Origin: Epiperipatus broadwayi
Taxonomy: Eukaryota; Onychophora; Udeonychophora; Euonychophora; Peripatidae
DNA length: 64,000 nucleotides
NCBI GenBank assembly: GCA_028023455.1
Contig: JAQFVV010006221.1
Location: 3,983,166-4,047,165, forward strand
Direction of reading: 5' to 3'
The notes under the pieces were generated by a model that worked only from the letters and a program-made list of their open reading frames with translations, was not told the DNA's origin and did not search any database. Shown piece after piece: positions 10,691-22,212 of this stretch. Both the position numbers and the translations under genes were made by a program. The number at the start of each line of letters is the position of its first letter. Within the stretch, counting starts at the first letter, position 1.

Positions 10691-12865
10691 ATCAATATAA
10701 ACTTTTAAATATATTTACATTTCACTTAGAAGATGACAAAAAAGGTTTCAGTTTTGTACCTTCGGGTGTGTATATAATATATCGACTAGAAAGATTTTAA
10801 AATATGACGAAATAGAAAAAAATCATGTTGAAATTATGGAAAATACAGACATGCTATTTGATAATAAAAGTTGTATAAAATTTCTAAAAAAAATGAAATA
10901 AAAAAGGTTGTACGACGTTTTAAAATAATTTTAAATGTTTTTACAGATTTAGTGATTATTCTAAGATCTTTAAAAACATCTGCTAAAGTCATCCAAGTAA
11001 AAACAAGAACTGAAAATAAAATTTATTAATAAATTCCTGTTGCTGAAACCATTATAATTAATACGGAAATAGTGAAAAGTTGGATAACTATCTTCATTTA
11101 GATTAGTTGTAATCATCCAGCAAGCAACATAGAATTTTCATTACTTTGAATAATTATGATAAATTTAATATATATATTTTAAATGTTTCTTTATTTAAAA
11201 TGATGACTACAATCAATATATCTTGCCTATTTTCTCTAATAGTTGAAAACAGAATTATGATTTTAAAATGAAATAAATTATTACAAGTGTTGCAAAGAAA
11301 TAGTATAAAAAGGCTTTTTGTGGATAAACCAGAAAAGTTGTAAAAATAAATGAATTTATTCAAACCCAGCCTGGTATTATTGACACATATTAAAATAGAT
11401 TATAAATAATTGGATTATGGTAGTGTTCAATTGAATATTTAATTAAGAAATAGCTTCATAAAAGATATTATTTGGAATTGAAAGATAAAATAAAGAATAT
11501 TTCTAGAAACTATTAGAAATACCATATCAATGATTTAAACTGATAATAATAATTGTATTTCTATATATTATTCGATTCGTGTGAATAGTATTCACTCTAA
11601 ATACCGAATTCTGTGTAATTTTGTTTATTATTTAAGCTCATAGTATGTTATTAATGATTTAGTTTATTTGTTTTATTTAAGGCATTGAATACACCTGATT
11701 AGTGATGTGATGGTGAGGGTGTAGGAATGGAGAGTTTTGCCTGTTTTACATCATATCATATAAGTATCAGCTTTTTTAGAAATTAAAAATAGATGTAAAG
11801 ATACACAAACAAAATTGTAAATGAATAATATTTGCATCAATGGGATGTAATATTGTGGCACGTGATCTCTATTACTTTTGATATTATTAAGTGCTTGTAC
11901 TCGTTGTGTAGATAAAAAGAATGAAGTCTTGAAAAGAAAAGCATTTATCTGACTTTATTTTCCTACAATACTAAACTTAAGAATCATCTTATATACAACA
12001 AAATATCAGAAAATATAAATTAAGGTGGATAGTAAACTACCTATTTATTTATTTCAGACTAATCTTTTGACAAAACTATCGTTAAAACGGAGCTATAGTC
12101 GTGATAATATTAATGGTTTGCTTAACATATATTTAAATAATAAGCAACAACATCTTTCTAAATTTGGTTTATCCAATTCAAGTTGTGAAACATTTAAATA
12201 AAAATAGTTTCCTCTTTTAAAATAGTCCTTGACTTATTTTAAAAATAATTATAAAGATTTAGTTTATTAATACCAAAAAGATGTAAGAATTATGCATTTT
12301 AAAACAAGTATATTAAACTTTTTAAAAAAAAGTACATTCATTGTATTTTTTAATGGCAAATATTCTTTGTTGCCATATATATTTTTATATGTGGACGCTT
12401 ATATATGGGTATGTCTTTATATGTCTGTATTCCTAAATATGCATGTATGTGTGGGTATAATGCATTTTTAAAAGGTTTTTCCACGAGTAAGGATAGGCAG
12501 AATTCTATAAACAGCAAGTAGAAAATACCGCAATGAATCCCGAAGTATATATGGTGTACAAGATTGCTGGTACTTTTTTTTTGCTGTTGTTCATTCTGCA
12601 TTTTGATGTTATTGAAATATTAGAAAGCAATCTTGTGCTTCATGCATAAGCATAATAGAGATTGATATCCATTTTAGAATCATTCACCTGCTAACCGTTT
12701 TTTTTTTATATCTTGAGAATCAAAAATGCATCACAGACAAATAAAAAGTATTTCAGTGAAGTTCGGTCTTCAACTTAAATTACAGGCTCATAATAAATTA
12801 TAGTTTACTTACCACTGTATTTTTTTCTAAATGCATATACGTGTTATATACAAAATATAAAATAA
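10691..12865. other. Unassigned AT-rich sequence
   Basis: About 2.2 kb with only short, unrecognised reading frames. Homopolymer A/T runs and ATATAT tracts are common. Nothing supports a gene, an RNA or a named repeat. Confidence 0.5.
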
Positions 12866-13057
12866 TTAAAGGGGATTTGAACCCGGACTTTCAAGCTTCC
12901 TTCAAGTCATTTACTCTATCCAATATAACTGATCCACATGAACACGTACATGTGAAAAAGGTAAATGATCTCCAATATATGTATTTCATGCTAAACCAGA
13001 ACTCATCAGTTGGTTCGGATCATTAGCACCCACACATATATACAATCAGTGCTCAGT
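12866..13057 (+). repeat. Rep-D copy interrupted by Rep-A insertion
   Basis: It runs from 'aaaggggatttgaacccgga' through 'ccacatgaacacgtacatgt', 'aatatatgtatttcatgcta' and 'aaccagaactcatcagttgg' to 'acaatcagtgctcagt'. The last 16-18 bases are duplicated at 13634-13651 on the other side of a Rep-A dimer, so Rep-A inserted into this Rep-D. Confidence 0.85.
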
Positions 13058-13633
13058 GTTTTTCTGAAGGTTTGTGATGATGGTGTTCTAGCTGTATTTT
13101 TATATTGGACTATTTCCATCATTTAATATGTGTGTTGAATGTCTTTAGAAAAGTTCAATTTTAGTTAAATATGCCAAATGCATTCAACTGTTAGTAATAT
13201 CACAGCAAACAGGTTAGTATATGCACTAACTGTTAGTAATATCACAGCAAACACGTTAGTATATGCACAACGTTTCAAGAGGTATTTTTCTCCCTTCTTC
13301 TTCAAGTGTTGCTGGCCTGACCAGTGACAGTACTAGCATGGGATTCGAACCTGGGTCCTTAGATTCTTGATTATCGAAAAGCATTATCTTAAATTTCAAT
13401 AATCAAGAATCTAAGGACCCAGGTTCGAATACCATGCTAGTACTGTCACTGGTCAGGCCAGCAACACCTGAAGAAGAGGGGAGAAAAATACCTCTCGAAA
13501 CGTTGTGCATATACTAACCTGTTTGCTGTGATATTACTAACAGTTGAATGCATTTGGAATATTTAACTAAAATTAAACTTTTCTAAAGACATTCAACACA
13601 CATATTAGATGATGGAAATAGTCCAATATAAAA
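13058..13633. mobile_element. Rep-A inverted-dimer SINE with 16-18 bp target duplication
   Basis: The two halves are long inverted copies centred near 13378-13384. Each has a B-box-like core (reverse 'ggattcgaacctgggtcctt', forward 'aggacccaggttcgaatacc') and the body blocks 'ctgtcactggtcaggccagc' and 'aacacctgaagaaga'. The left arm holds the complete 3' end ('tctgaaggtttgtgatgatg'); the right arm stops about 40 bp short. The flanking repeat 'acaatcagtgctcagt' (13042-13057 and 13636-13651) is exact. A 37-bp local duplication ('aactgttagtaatatcacag') lies in the left arm near 13190-13265. The length and exactness of the duplication fit target-primed retroposition. Confidence 0.9.
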
Positions 13634-13651
13634 ATACAATCAGTGCTCAGT

Positions 13652-13990
13652 TTTAATATTACAATTATAATAAAATAAAATAATAAATAATAGACATTGC
13701 AGTATTAATTACTACTGAAACAAGCATTTAAATAACATTAATTCATATACTGCTTGAGAAAATTTTAAAACTATTATTTATATTTGAATTGCATTTAAAA
13801 AGTTTTCCCTGTCATTTAAAATAAACCAACCAGCTTTTACACATACAGAGTAACAAGCATTTGCCTTAAAACAGGCCACAAAATGTTGATAATGGAATGA
13901 CAATATTAACTAAATTCAAAATCAATGCATAATCTATTCATTTTATATGACTAATGGAGTCAAATATATATATATAATTTACATAAGTTT
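13652..13990. other. AT-rich sequence, no gene seen
   Basis: The first bases continue the interrupted Rep-D. The remainder has no recognisable element until the target duplication of the tRNA-Gly-like SINE at 13976. Confidence 0.5.
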
Positions 13991-14069
13991 ATATATATGT
14001 CAAAGCGTTGACCGGAAGCAAACCTGGGCCAGCTGCTTGGAAGGCAGTTATGCTAACCGCTAGGCCACC
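13991..14069 (-). mobile_element. Rep-B minimal tRNA-Gly(UCC)-like SINE, 79 bp
   Basis: On the minus strand the sequence reads 'ggtggcctagcggttagcat', then 'aactgccttccaagcagctg', 'gcccaggtttgcttccggtc' and 'aacgctttgaca'. This follows tRNA-Gly(UCC) closely, with anticodon-loop CTTCCAA in a CTGC/GCAG stem and a GGTC/GCGTT-type acceptor end. A 15-bp flanking direct repeat (13976-13990 and 14070-14084, 14 of 15 identical) marks retroposition. It is not a functional tRNA gene: the T-arm is mutated and the 5' acceptor strand is lost. Confidence 0.85.
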
Positions 14070-14084
14070 AATTTATATAAGTTT

Positions 14085-14475
14085 TACCTGTTTGTGCATA
14101 CACACAGCAGAATATTAATGCAGCTCAATACTACCAATAATTCAATATATTTTAAAAGATCTGAAGTAGAGCTATATGCTTTCACACATATATGCCTTTA
14201 ATGTGCTTTTATAAAAAATACACATCAACAAAATTTAAGAGCAAATGATGGTAAAGAATAAGTCAACACCTAGTTACATAATCTGAAAATGTCACATAAG
14301 CCTCAATCTCTACTCCAGAGGAGTTTAATAAAGTACAAAGTAGTGGAAACCATCAAAATTATTGCCACAATTGATACACGAGAAAGGGCACAATACCAAT
14401 GAAGTGAAAAATAAGGTATAGTTATAAAATAATACATGTACTATTTAAATACAAATATATATTATTGAACGTAAT
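14085..14475. other. Unassigned AT-rich sequence
   Basis: No gene, RNA or dispersed repeat was recognised between the tRNA-Gly-like SINE and the next Rep-D copy. Confidence 0.45.
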
Positions 14476-14725
14476 GTAATTAGAAGGGATTTGAACTCTC
14501 TCCAGCTATCCATTCCATCTTATACCACTGACGCACATGACCACATACATGTGAAAAAGATAAATAAACCCCAATATATGTATTTTGTGCTGAACCAGCA
14601 CTCATCAGTTAATCCAGATCACTATCTCCCCCACATATATATATATAATCAGTGCTCAGTTTATATTAAGATAGCAAATCTGCAAACTGTAATGGACAGA
14701 CTTCAGTCTTCTCCACCCTCCAACT
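14476..14725 (+). repeat. Rep-D copy, longest single-orientation example
   Basis: It starts 'aattagaagggatttgaact' and continues through 'ctctccagctatccattcca', 'catgaccacatacatgtgaa', 'ccaatatatgtattttgtgc', 'tgaaccagcactcatcagtt' and 'atcagtgctcagtttatatt' to 'tgtaatggacagacttcagt'. A 95-aa open frame through it is a by-product of few stops, not a gene. This copy is a good reference for the Rep-D consensus. Confidence 0.8.
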
Positions 14726-16050
14726 CCCTTATCCTACATTTACATGCATATACACATAAACGCATATATGCTGAATAAGAAAATATGAAAACCAACACAA
14801 ATATAATTGCAAAACAATACCACAAAATAAGATTTAAAATTACATTCAACCATACACCAACCTTAAATATTACATTCATTTACATACAATGCATGAAATA
14901 ACTGTTTTACCCTGTGTGCATATTTAACACACTGTACATCACTGGCATATAAAATTCTGAGACCTCTTAAAATATTTATGCTTAGAATTCTATTATCTTG
15001 ATATTTACTCATATTAATATAAATTATAAAATGCATAATATCATATAGACCTAAAATAACATAGAATGTGGGAATAAATTAATAATATACTAGAAACCAT
15101 GATAATAAAAATAATAGTAATACCAATATTTTAAATACACTATATTTTGTATTACCCCATTTTTAAAGTTTGAGAGTTTGTGACTTCTTTCTTTTTAATA
15201 AAAAAAGATAACTCTCCAGGTTTACGAGTCTGACCATTGTTCATTGAATATAAAACACCACAATATTTTGTTACATTCATAGGCAAAAAATTAATTAGAG
15301 CAGAAATTTATCAAAGTATTAACAGAATTTTAATTCTTTTAATGAAGAGCAGAAAAAGTTTGTGCAAGTTTTAAATAAATAAGAGCAAAGCTTCTATAAT
15401 AAAAACTTATATAGCAGCTTAACAGAATTAACAAGATGCCAAATTTTAAAATCATTTTTTTTTGCAAAATAATAAAAATATTTTGGCTGGATAAATACTA
15501 TTATATAATGTCTTCATTAAGATAATAAAATATAAGCATAAATAATATTATTGACATTTATCTTAAACAAATGACAACTGCTGAAATGAGTATGATTCAT
15601 TTCCTTTTTTATTTTGTGATAATTTTTAATGATTTGTCTTAGCACTTAAGACAATTCCATATATCAAGAATACTTCAATAATTAAAGCATTTTATAATAA
15701 TTTACAATAAATTAATTTTGTAAATAATCCAAATACGTAAGCATGAGAATAATAGCATTAGTCTTTATAAGTAAGTCATATAATTTTTAAAACTTTGGAA
15801 TGAAATGTTTCACAGAATATTAAACAGCATATGTAATTATCTCTCCAGCTTGAAATTCTATCACAGTATTTCTTTATATTTACTGATGCTTTGAAGATTT
15901 TTATTTAACAATGAAACTTGTTGTATATTTCAGAATGAAGATATTGTCCATAGGTAACAATAGCATGACATAGCACAAGGTGTAGATTACTCAAATGAGA
16001 TTAAGATTTTAATCACACATTATAAAATAAGGTACTTTAGTATTATTCAA
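14726..16050. other. Unassigned AT-rich sequence
   Basis: No recognisable coding, RNA or repeat feature was seen. Confidence 0.5.
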
Positions 16051-16054
16051 CTGA

Positions 16055-16296
16055 TGACGTATTACACTTACTGATTTTCCTTCTGGTAGACGTCATTGAT
16101 GATAACACGACAATGTTGTCATGGCAACCAAGTCACTGGCATGATTAATCCATGAGAGAGTCAATTTTTGGATTTTTTTGACCCGCGAGATTTAAAAATC
16201 GAAGAGAGGTTTGGGAAATTTGTCCCGCAAATCATTTGTAGATGTTATCTTAAAGATCGGAAAATCAGACTGATATGGCTTCAGGGTAATACGTCA
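16055..16296. mobile_element. Short inverted-end element with TGACGTATTAC termini
   Basis: The left end 'tgacgtattacacttactga' and the reverse complement of the right end, 'tgacgtattaccctgaagcc', share 11 terminal bases. An internal inverted pair 'ctgattttcc' / 'ggaaaatcag' lies at 16071-16080 and about 16258-16267. The 242-bp interior is visibly less AT-rich than its surroundings and contains an extra 'gacgtcattgatgat'. I see no target duplication. A MITE is the simplest reading; a conserved regulatory block with ATF/CREB-like sites is an alternative. Confidence 0.5.
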
Positions 16297-16975
16297 TTGG
16301 TTGGAAAATACTAAAGAACCTAAAATAATAATAATAAAATATTTAATGAAATGGATTTCTTCAAAAGGGAATTTGTAATAATAATTTATTTTCTCCTTTT
16401 TTCTTTTAAATGTATGTGTATGCATGTGTGAATTAGGGTTAAGTTGATCATGTGATCTCAATTAATCAACCTGCTTTTAATATTGGGATGGTATTTTAAT
16501 TAATTGATGCGACCATAACCATCTCTAATCAAGTTATTTAGTTTTCATTTTAAGAATTTTCCTAAATGATATGCTCAGATTCTACTTACATCTTGATACC
16601 TTAAAACTTGGAATGAATGGTATCAAGAAAATGTATTAGAGAAATACCCTACAGTGTTTGGCACAGTTGGTAGAATATTTGATTTGGGATTGGGATGTCC
16701 CATGACCAATTCTGGCACTTGCAGTTCTAGTGCTCAAACTTTTTATAAACTCCCAAATAATTAAGCCATTAGCATTTTTATTATTATTAGAGGAATGTCT
16801 TGAGTATGTTGTTTTACAATATTCCCTAAGCACTATATTTTATATTGCAATAAAGTTTGTTATATGTGAATCAAATTTTCTGATTTCTCTGATTCATCTC
16901 ATATTTTATGGTGATGCTAATTAAGAATAGATGCAATTAAGAGTTTTCAGAAAAACGTGTGTGTATATATATATA
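16297..16975. other. Unassigned AT-rich sequence
   Basis: Two short overlapping ORFs on opposite strands (16636-16924) have no recognisable content. No other feature was identified. Confidence 0.45.
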
Positions 16976-16980
16976 TAACT

Positions 16981-17272
16981 ATTAGAAATCAGTCAACACT
17001 TAAACAATCACAATATAGATAACAAGCAACAATCTCAAACTGTTGTCAAGGTAACTCCTTTTAACAATATATGTATAACAATTAGAAACCAGTCAACACT
17101 TAGACAATACCAATATAGATAACAATCAACAATCTCAAACTGTTGTCAAGGTAACTCCTTTTAACAATATATGTATAACAATTAGAAACCAGTCAACACT
17201 TAGACAATACCAATATAGATAACAATCAACAATCTCAAACTGTTGTCAAGACAACCTTCTTTTAACAATAGA
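16981..17272 (+). repeat. Rep-F tandem array, three units of 100 bp
   Basis: Units begin 'attagaaaccagtcaacact' at 16981, 17081 and 17181, exactly 100 bp apart. They continue through 'caatatagataacaatcaac' and 'aatctcaaactgttgtcaag'. Units 2 and 3 are nearly identical over their shared length, and unit 1 carries a few substitutions. Related single or inverted copies occur at about 20274, 50375, 56700, 57045 and 58735. The array is bounded on the right by 'caatagaggttgg'. Confidence 0.95.
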
Positions 17273-18035
17273 GGTTGGAATCCCTTTATATATATATTTA
17301 ATTTTACTTTTTATATATGCTTGCATGGTACCCAAACATATAAAAAAAGATATATTTATTGTGGTAATGGTGTTTAAAATTATTTTGTACAATGGATGCA
17401 TAATAGATATTATTTGCACTTGATATTTTGATGCCTGTTTAAGATTATTACTCTTGTTTAGATAAAGTTAAATATTGTAAAAAACAGAGATGATTATAAT
17501 AATATTTAAATATAGTTTCAAAGAATTATTACCTTGACAAGTTTTTAAATAATTACATTAAACTATATTCCTAGTTTGTAATATTTTTAAGTATGTTGAG
17601 TATAATATTCTTATATGCACAGTATGAGCAGTGAATCATTTAGCTGGCTAATCATTGGGTCTTTCGTTTAATATATTCTTTATCCATTTCATCACTCACA
17701 ATTTTTCATTTCATTAAGCAAATACAAGTAAAACATAACTGTTTATAGTTAGTATGTTTGAAATACACAGTAAGTTAAGTGTAAATTATAGATAAAACCT
17801 TGGCTCGTCTATAAAAATATTATAGATATGTTTGAACTTTATTAAATTTAAATTTTATATAATTTCTATCTTAATTTATTAAAAATCTTTTATACCTTTA
17901 CTAAAAGATGAATATTAAAAAAATATACTTGCTAAAAAATACTTACTTGTATATTATTGTAATATATATATATATACAATATAAACAATATGACCGTTAA
18001 TTAAAAACTATTGTAATAACAATAAAAATAATAAA
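17273..18035. other. Unassigned AT-rich sequence
   Basis: Only low-complexity A/T tracts were noticed, including an ATATAT run near 17962. Confidence 0.5.
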
Positions 18036-18037
18036 AA

Positions 18038-18150
18038 TAACATTAATTACTATTGTATACAGTCTTTCAATCTGCAGAAGTACTTTCAGTTAATTAATTA
18101 ACCGACAATACTTCTGTGGATTGAAAGACTATATATAATAGTTAATTACT
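18038..18150. repeat. Palindrome with 22-bp core arms
   Basis: The core arms 18061-18082 ('agtctttcaatctgcagaag' plus TA) and 18109-18130 are inverted copies with one mismatch. The symmetry continues outward through AT-rich sequence for roughly 20 bases ('aattactattgta' / 'taatagttaatt'). The centre is 'ttaattaattaa'. A foldback MITE is possible, but ends and target duplication are unclear. Confidence 0.7.
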
Positions 18151-18326
18151 GTTATAATTATTATTTTTATATGTGTATATTGTAATGATCCTACCATTTG
18201 TCAAAGAGATTATCAAAGTTAAAGTTAAGCACAAATTATAATAATTCTATGGATTTAAAAACAACATAGTAGTAAATATAATTTAATCGTAAATTATTTT
18301 AATGGTCAGACCTAGCTATTTGTCAA

Positions 18327-18425
18327 GCATTGGTGGCCGAGTGGTCAGCACAGCTGCCTTACAAGCAATTGTCCCGGGTTCGCGGGTTCACTTCCCGGCC
18401 AATGCTTTGACACATGGAAAAAATA
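18327..18425 (+). mobile_element. Rep-B tRNA-Gly-like SINE with enlarged T-loop
   Basis: The acceptor strands 'gcattgg' and 'ccaatgc' are fully complementary, and the D-arm reads 'ggccgagtggtcagc'. The anticodon arm carries loop CTTACAA in place of CTTCCAA. The T-stem CCGGG/CCCGG is intact, but its loop is enlarged to about 15 bases by a duplicated 'cgggttc' ('ccgggttcgcgggttc'). An A-rich tail follows ('acatggaaaaaataaataaa'). The enlarged loop recurs in two other copies, so it defines a subfamily rather than a private mutation. Confidence 0.8.
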
Positions 18426-18920
18426 AATAAAAATAAAATATTATAGAATATGGTCATTTTCCCAGACCATTAAATCACTCCTAAATAACTGAATGGAAAT
18501 TAGATTCTCTATAAATTATAAATTTATATTAGGTTTAAAACCAGAGTGCCACCCAAAACTGGAAAATCCATGGGGAAATATTCTACATTATTAGCACATT
18601 AAAATATATAATAACTAATTCAGTAGAATATGAACTCTTGTCTCTTAGCTATTACATATTAATTTATTATATTAAATGGTCAGAATTTATGAAAATAGAA
18701 ACAGAAGGCAGAATTAATAAATAACAAAGAAAAATATTTATCATATATTAAGACATATATAAAATATTAAGACATTAAGTATTATCATCCTTCAGGTGAT
18801 CACATATATTAAACAATAGCTTTATCAGTCTCAAGTTTAAAATCCCTTTTTTAATAAGTTTAACATTTCTCTTCATTTATATGTTTTACATTATGGAGTC
18901 TATTTTAGTATTTAAGACAA
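18426..18920. other. AT-rich spacer
   Basis: No gene or repeat was recognised between the SINE and the long hairpin. Confidence 0.45.
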
Positions 18921-19314
18921 CTGTTAAGCTAATTGCGCAGACGCTGTGAGAATGTTATTAATAAATGAATACCTTCGAACAACCACATGATATAGTATTT
19001 GTATAAGAGTAAAAAGGAATCCTCTTACCCTTATGACTCAAATGTTTATAAATGAGCAAATCTGAAGTAGTTGCAACGAAGGCGTGACTTCGTTGGCATC
19101 ATTCATACAGACATTATATATAGTAATTTAAAGTGACTATTATGTAGTCATGCCTTCGTTACAACTACTTCAGATTTGCTCATTTATAAACATTTGAGTC
19201 GTAAGGGTAAGAGGATTCCTTTTTACTCTTATACAAATACTATATCATGTGGTTGTTCGAAGGTATTCATTTATTAATAACATTTTCACAGCGTCTGCGC
19301 AATTAGCTTAACAG
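18921..19314. mobile_element. Long hairpin element, 168-bp arms 97-98% identical
   Basis: Arms 18921-19088 and 19147-19314 are inverted copies of 168 bp with four mismatches, all transitions, separated by a 58-base spacer. The ends are 'ctgttaagctaattgcgcag'. The arms carry no ORF of note. A transcript would fold into a nearly perfect double-stranded stem. No clear target duplication was found; the flanks show only a short 'gaca'/'tgtc' inverted match. It is not homologous to Rep-A to Rep-F in this window, so it is probably a separate foldback MITE. Confidence 0.95.
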
Positions 19315-20270
19315 GCTGTCATTCTATTGTAATTATAATCGCACGCAAGACGTTATAAAATAAATGTTTATTTAAGACTATGTAAATCCAACTTTGAAAA
19401 TTTAAAAACATTTTTTTTTCGACTTCTTTAGAAGCTTCAAATTCTAACTTATTCAGATCATATTTTTTAGATCATATTTCTTCCTCTCCTCAAAGACAAA
19501 TATTCCATGAAAAAGAACTTTCATTTAATAATTATTTGCAAGCATACTTTTTTTAAGCATAGATTAAGCACAACTCAGAAATGGCAGTTTAAGTTTGATC
19601 TCATATCAGGCTAAAGGTAAATAATTAATCCAGGCTGCATTGGGTAAGATAAATGCACATACTGTGGGACTTAGCCATGATGTATTATTATGATCATTTT
19701 ATAATGTTTGTTTTTGTGCATAACTTGGCTGTGAAATAAAATAAAACAAAGTTTTTACATGCAGCTAATGATAACTGTTAAATCAAATGACAGACTGAAG
19801 ATACTGGGAAGAATGTGAGTTTTCAATAAAAAATTTAAATCACATTTTTATTTAAATTGTTATTGTTTAAAAATCAATAAATTGTATTTATTATCTTTCT
19901 AATCATTTTTTTAGTCGTTTTATTAATTACCATAACAAAAATATTTCTTACAATATAAAATTCCTTTTTATAAAGTTGACATTTAAACAAAACAAAACAA
20001 ACATTTAAAAAAATCAGATTTCAATTATTCTAACTTTAAATAATTGATCTTTGAACTTTGAACTATGACAGTTACATTTAGAAACAATATAAGCAATTTT
20101 AAATTTATAAACTAAAAGAATTTTTTCTCCTTTAAACTTATTTGTCTACTTCCTTTTTTGAATATCGTTTTTATTAAAATTGTTATTCCAAATGTAATCA
20201 GCATTTAACCATTCTTGTGGCCGATTATATTTCTTGCTTTGCAACCGATACAATATATATTTAATCATTA
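19315..20270. other. Unassigned AT-rich sequence
   Basis: No recognisable gene, RNA or dispersed repeat was seen. Confidence 0.45.
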
Positions 20271-20330
20271 AAATTAGTCAATACTTAGACAATCCCAATA
20301 TCAATAACAATCACATGAAGTATGAGCATA
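20270..20330 (+). repeat. Rep-F fragment
   Basis: It contains 'ttagtcaatacttagacaat' and 'cccaatatcaataacaatca', matching the first half of the 100-bp Rep-F unit and then diverging. Confidence 0.7.
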
Positions 20331-20534
20331 AAAATTATAGAAATGAGTTGGTATCCATTGATCTTCAGAAGAGACTATCGCCCTTCCACTGCACTAAACT
20401 ATGCGTAATACAGAAAAAATGCAAATGTCTTCCAACATATCTCATCAGTTAATCTAAATCATATATATAAATATGATTTAAACCAAATGACATTTTAAAA
20501 GGCATTTATATTTTTCATATATATCTATAACCAT

Positions 20535-20655
20535 TTAGGTTCCCCTCTTTTCTTCCAAAACGTAAGCTTGTGGTTACGACCTGTAGAGGTCCCTACTATC
20601 ACATTTTTACGTGCACATTCTTGAGGTTACAGCCTTAGTAAATATTATTAACAAA
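20535..20655 (+). repeat. Rep-C module, truncated
   Basis: It contains 'gttcccctcttttcttccaa', 'gtaagcttgtggttacgacc', 'tgtagaggtcccta' and 'ccttagtaaatattatta', the 3' third of the 350-bp unit. The upstream part of the unit is missing. Confidence 0.8.
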
Positions 20656-20885
20656 ATAAGGTTTGGCTATCTTAATATATATCTGAGCACTTGTAGCATA
20701 TATGTGTAGAGATGGTAATCTGGACCAACTGATGATTGCTGGTTTAGCATGAAATACGTATATTGGTGATTATTTACCTTTTCAACATATATGTGTTTGA
20801 GTGTATCAGTGTTATGAGATAGTGTGGAGACTGATGGATCACGTGAAAGTCTGTGCTCATATACCCTATATATTACATATATAGA
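20656..20885 (-). repeat. Rep-D copy, reverse orientation
   Basis: In the forward reading it shows 'ggtaatctggaccaactgat', 'gctggtttagcatgaaatac', 'gtatattggtgattatttac', 'ggatcacgtgaaagtctgtg' and 'accctatatattacatatat', which is the reverse complement of the Rep-D order. It abuts Rep-C directly. A 73-aa frame over it is not a gene. Confidence 0.8.
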
Positions 20886-22085
20886 CACAGTTATATAATA
20901 AGCCTGTGTGTTTTAGTTATTAACAAAATAATGTAAATATTTATATGGATTACTAATATAAACAAACTTAGAGCATGAGTGGAAAAAGTATTGAAATATA
21001 GCTTGAAGAAATAGTTTTTGCATTAATAAAAAAAAAAATGAATATATAATCGTTAATGCAAAAGTTAAAGTATAAAATTTATATTAAGTGAACGAACCGG
21101 GCACAGTTCCTGGGCTTTAATCTTCATAATTTCTCCATTGCACTAAACCTCATAGGCTTGTAAATTGGATTGTTATAATTATCATTAGACGAATAGAAAA
21201 ACTAATGAGAAGAACATCGGGACATTATGTTGAACTGTATCCTTGGGGTCAATTATATTTTTTCTTTGTCTAAACTATATGTTTATAAAATTATCAAAAA
21301 ACAAAATTATCAAAAATTATCAAAAAACTATATGTTTAAAAGAAGTGTTTATATTGATTCAGTGATATATATATAGTGTGAATGCTAGTGAAAGAGTGTT
21401 AATACAATTATATATGCACACACCATAAACGTTAAGTTCTGGTAATATTTTAACTATTTTACATTTATTAGACTAAATAGAACCACAATTAGCGCAAATT
21501 AACTATAGAATTATATTTCTTACCTAAATACAATAGAATTAATTAAGTTTTTTTTTTTTTACATATTGTATACATTGATAATTACATTAATTAAACAATA
21601 GATTCCAAACCAGATAATTATTTTGACGAGGCGGTTAATTGGTTCCAGGAATGGTTGTTAGTATTCCTTTTTCAAAATAAATATAATTAATTAAAACTAA
21701 TTACTTGTTTTTGCATGACTTAAGAAAGCTTTTAGAAATTAGCTCATCTACTTTATAGGTATCGTTAATATTTGCAGTTTATTTTTCAATTTCTGGAGTT
21801 TAAAATAGAAAAACTGATTCTAGCTTTTAAAAAATAAAAAATATGTTTTGATCTACTTATAGAAAGATATAATATTAATTAAATTGAGTGAAAATGGTTT
21901 TGAACTACAACATTAAAAAAAAATCTGCACCATAAAATATTAAAAATACACATATATTATAAAATGTAACATTTATTCAAATAAAATGTGTTATGTAATT
22001 GACTTTAAAGTCAATGTGGCACTATAAATATTATAGTTTGTATACAATTCTATTTTATTAATATTTATTAAGCACTCAAATATTT
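20886..22085. other. Unassigned AT-rich sequence
   Basis: No coding signal was seen. A local direct repeat ('aaaattatcaaaa' several times) lies at 21287-21330. Confidence 0.45.
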
Positions 22086-22093
22086 TTGTATCT

Positions 22094-22203
22094 GTCAAGC
22101 TTTGGTGGTCGAGAGGTCAGTGACAGCTGCTTTACAAGCAGTTGTCCCGGGTTAGCGGGTTCGCTTCCCGGCTGATACTATGACACATAAGAAAGAAAAA
22201 AAA
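22094..22203 (+). mobile_element. Rep-B tRNA-Gly-like SINE with target duplication
   Basis: It reads 'gctttggtggtcgagaggtc', a 'gctgctttacaagcagt' arm, then 'gtcccgggttagcgggttcg' and 'cttcccggctgatactatga', followed by an A-rich tail. The T-stem CCGGG/CCCGG with enlarged loop is retained. Flanking 'tttgtatct' at 22085-22093 and 22204-22212 is a 9-bp exact duplication. The body differs from 18327 by scattered substitutions that weaken the acceptor pairing. Confidence 0.85.
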
Positions 22204-22212
22204 TTTGTATCT

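Noticed and set aside
14491-14778. 95-residue ORF as a gene
   Set aside because: It coincides with a Rep-D copy that recurs in both orientations elsewhere without an open frame.
16981-17272. CRISPR-like array
   Set aside because: Units are 100 bp with no unique spacers, in eukaryotic repeat-rich DNA, and the unit is a dispersed element.
18327-18405. Functional tRNA-Gly gene
   Set aside because: The acceptor and T stems pair, but the T-loop is about twice normal size, the anticodon loop is changed, an A-rich tail follows and several similar dispersed copies exist.
18301-18470. Inverted 'aatggtc'-type flanks around the Rep-B at 18327, suggesting a MITE that carries the tRNA-like sequence
   Set aside because: The match is only about 12 bp with a mismatch, and other Rep-B copies lack it.
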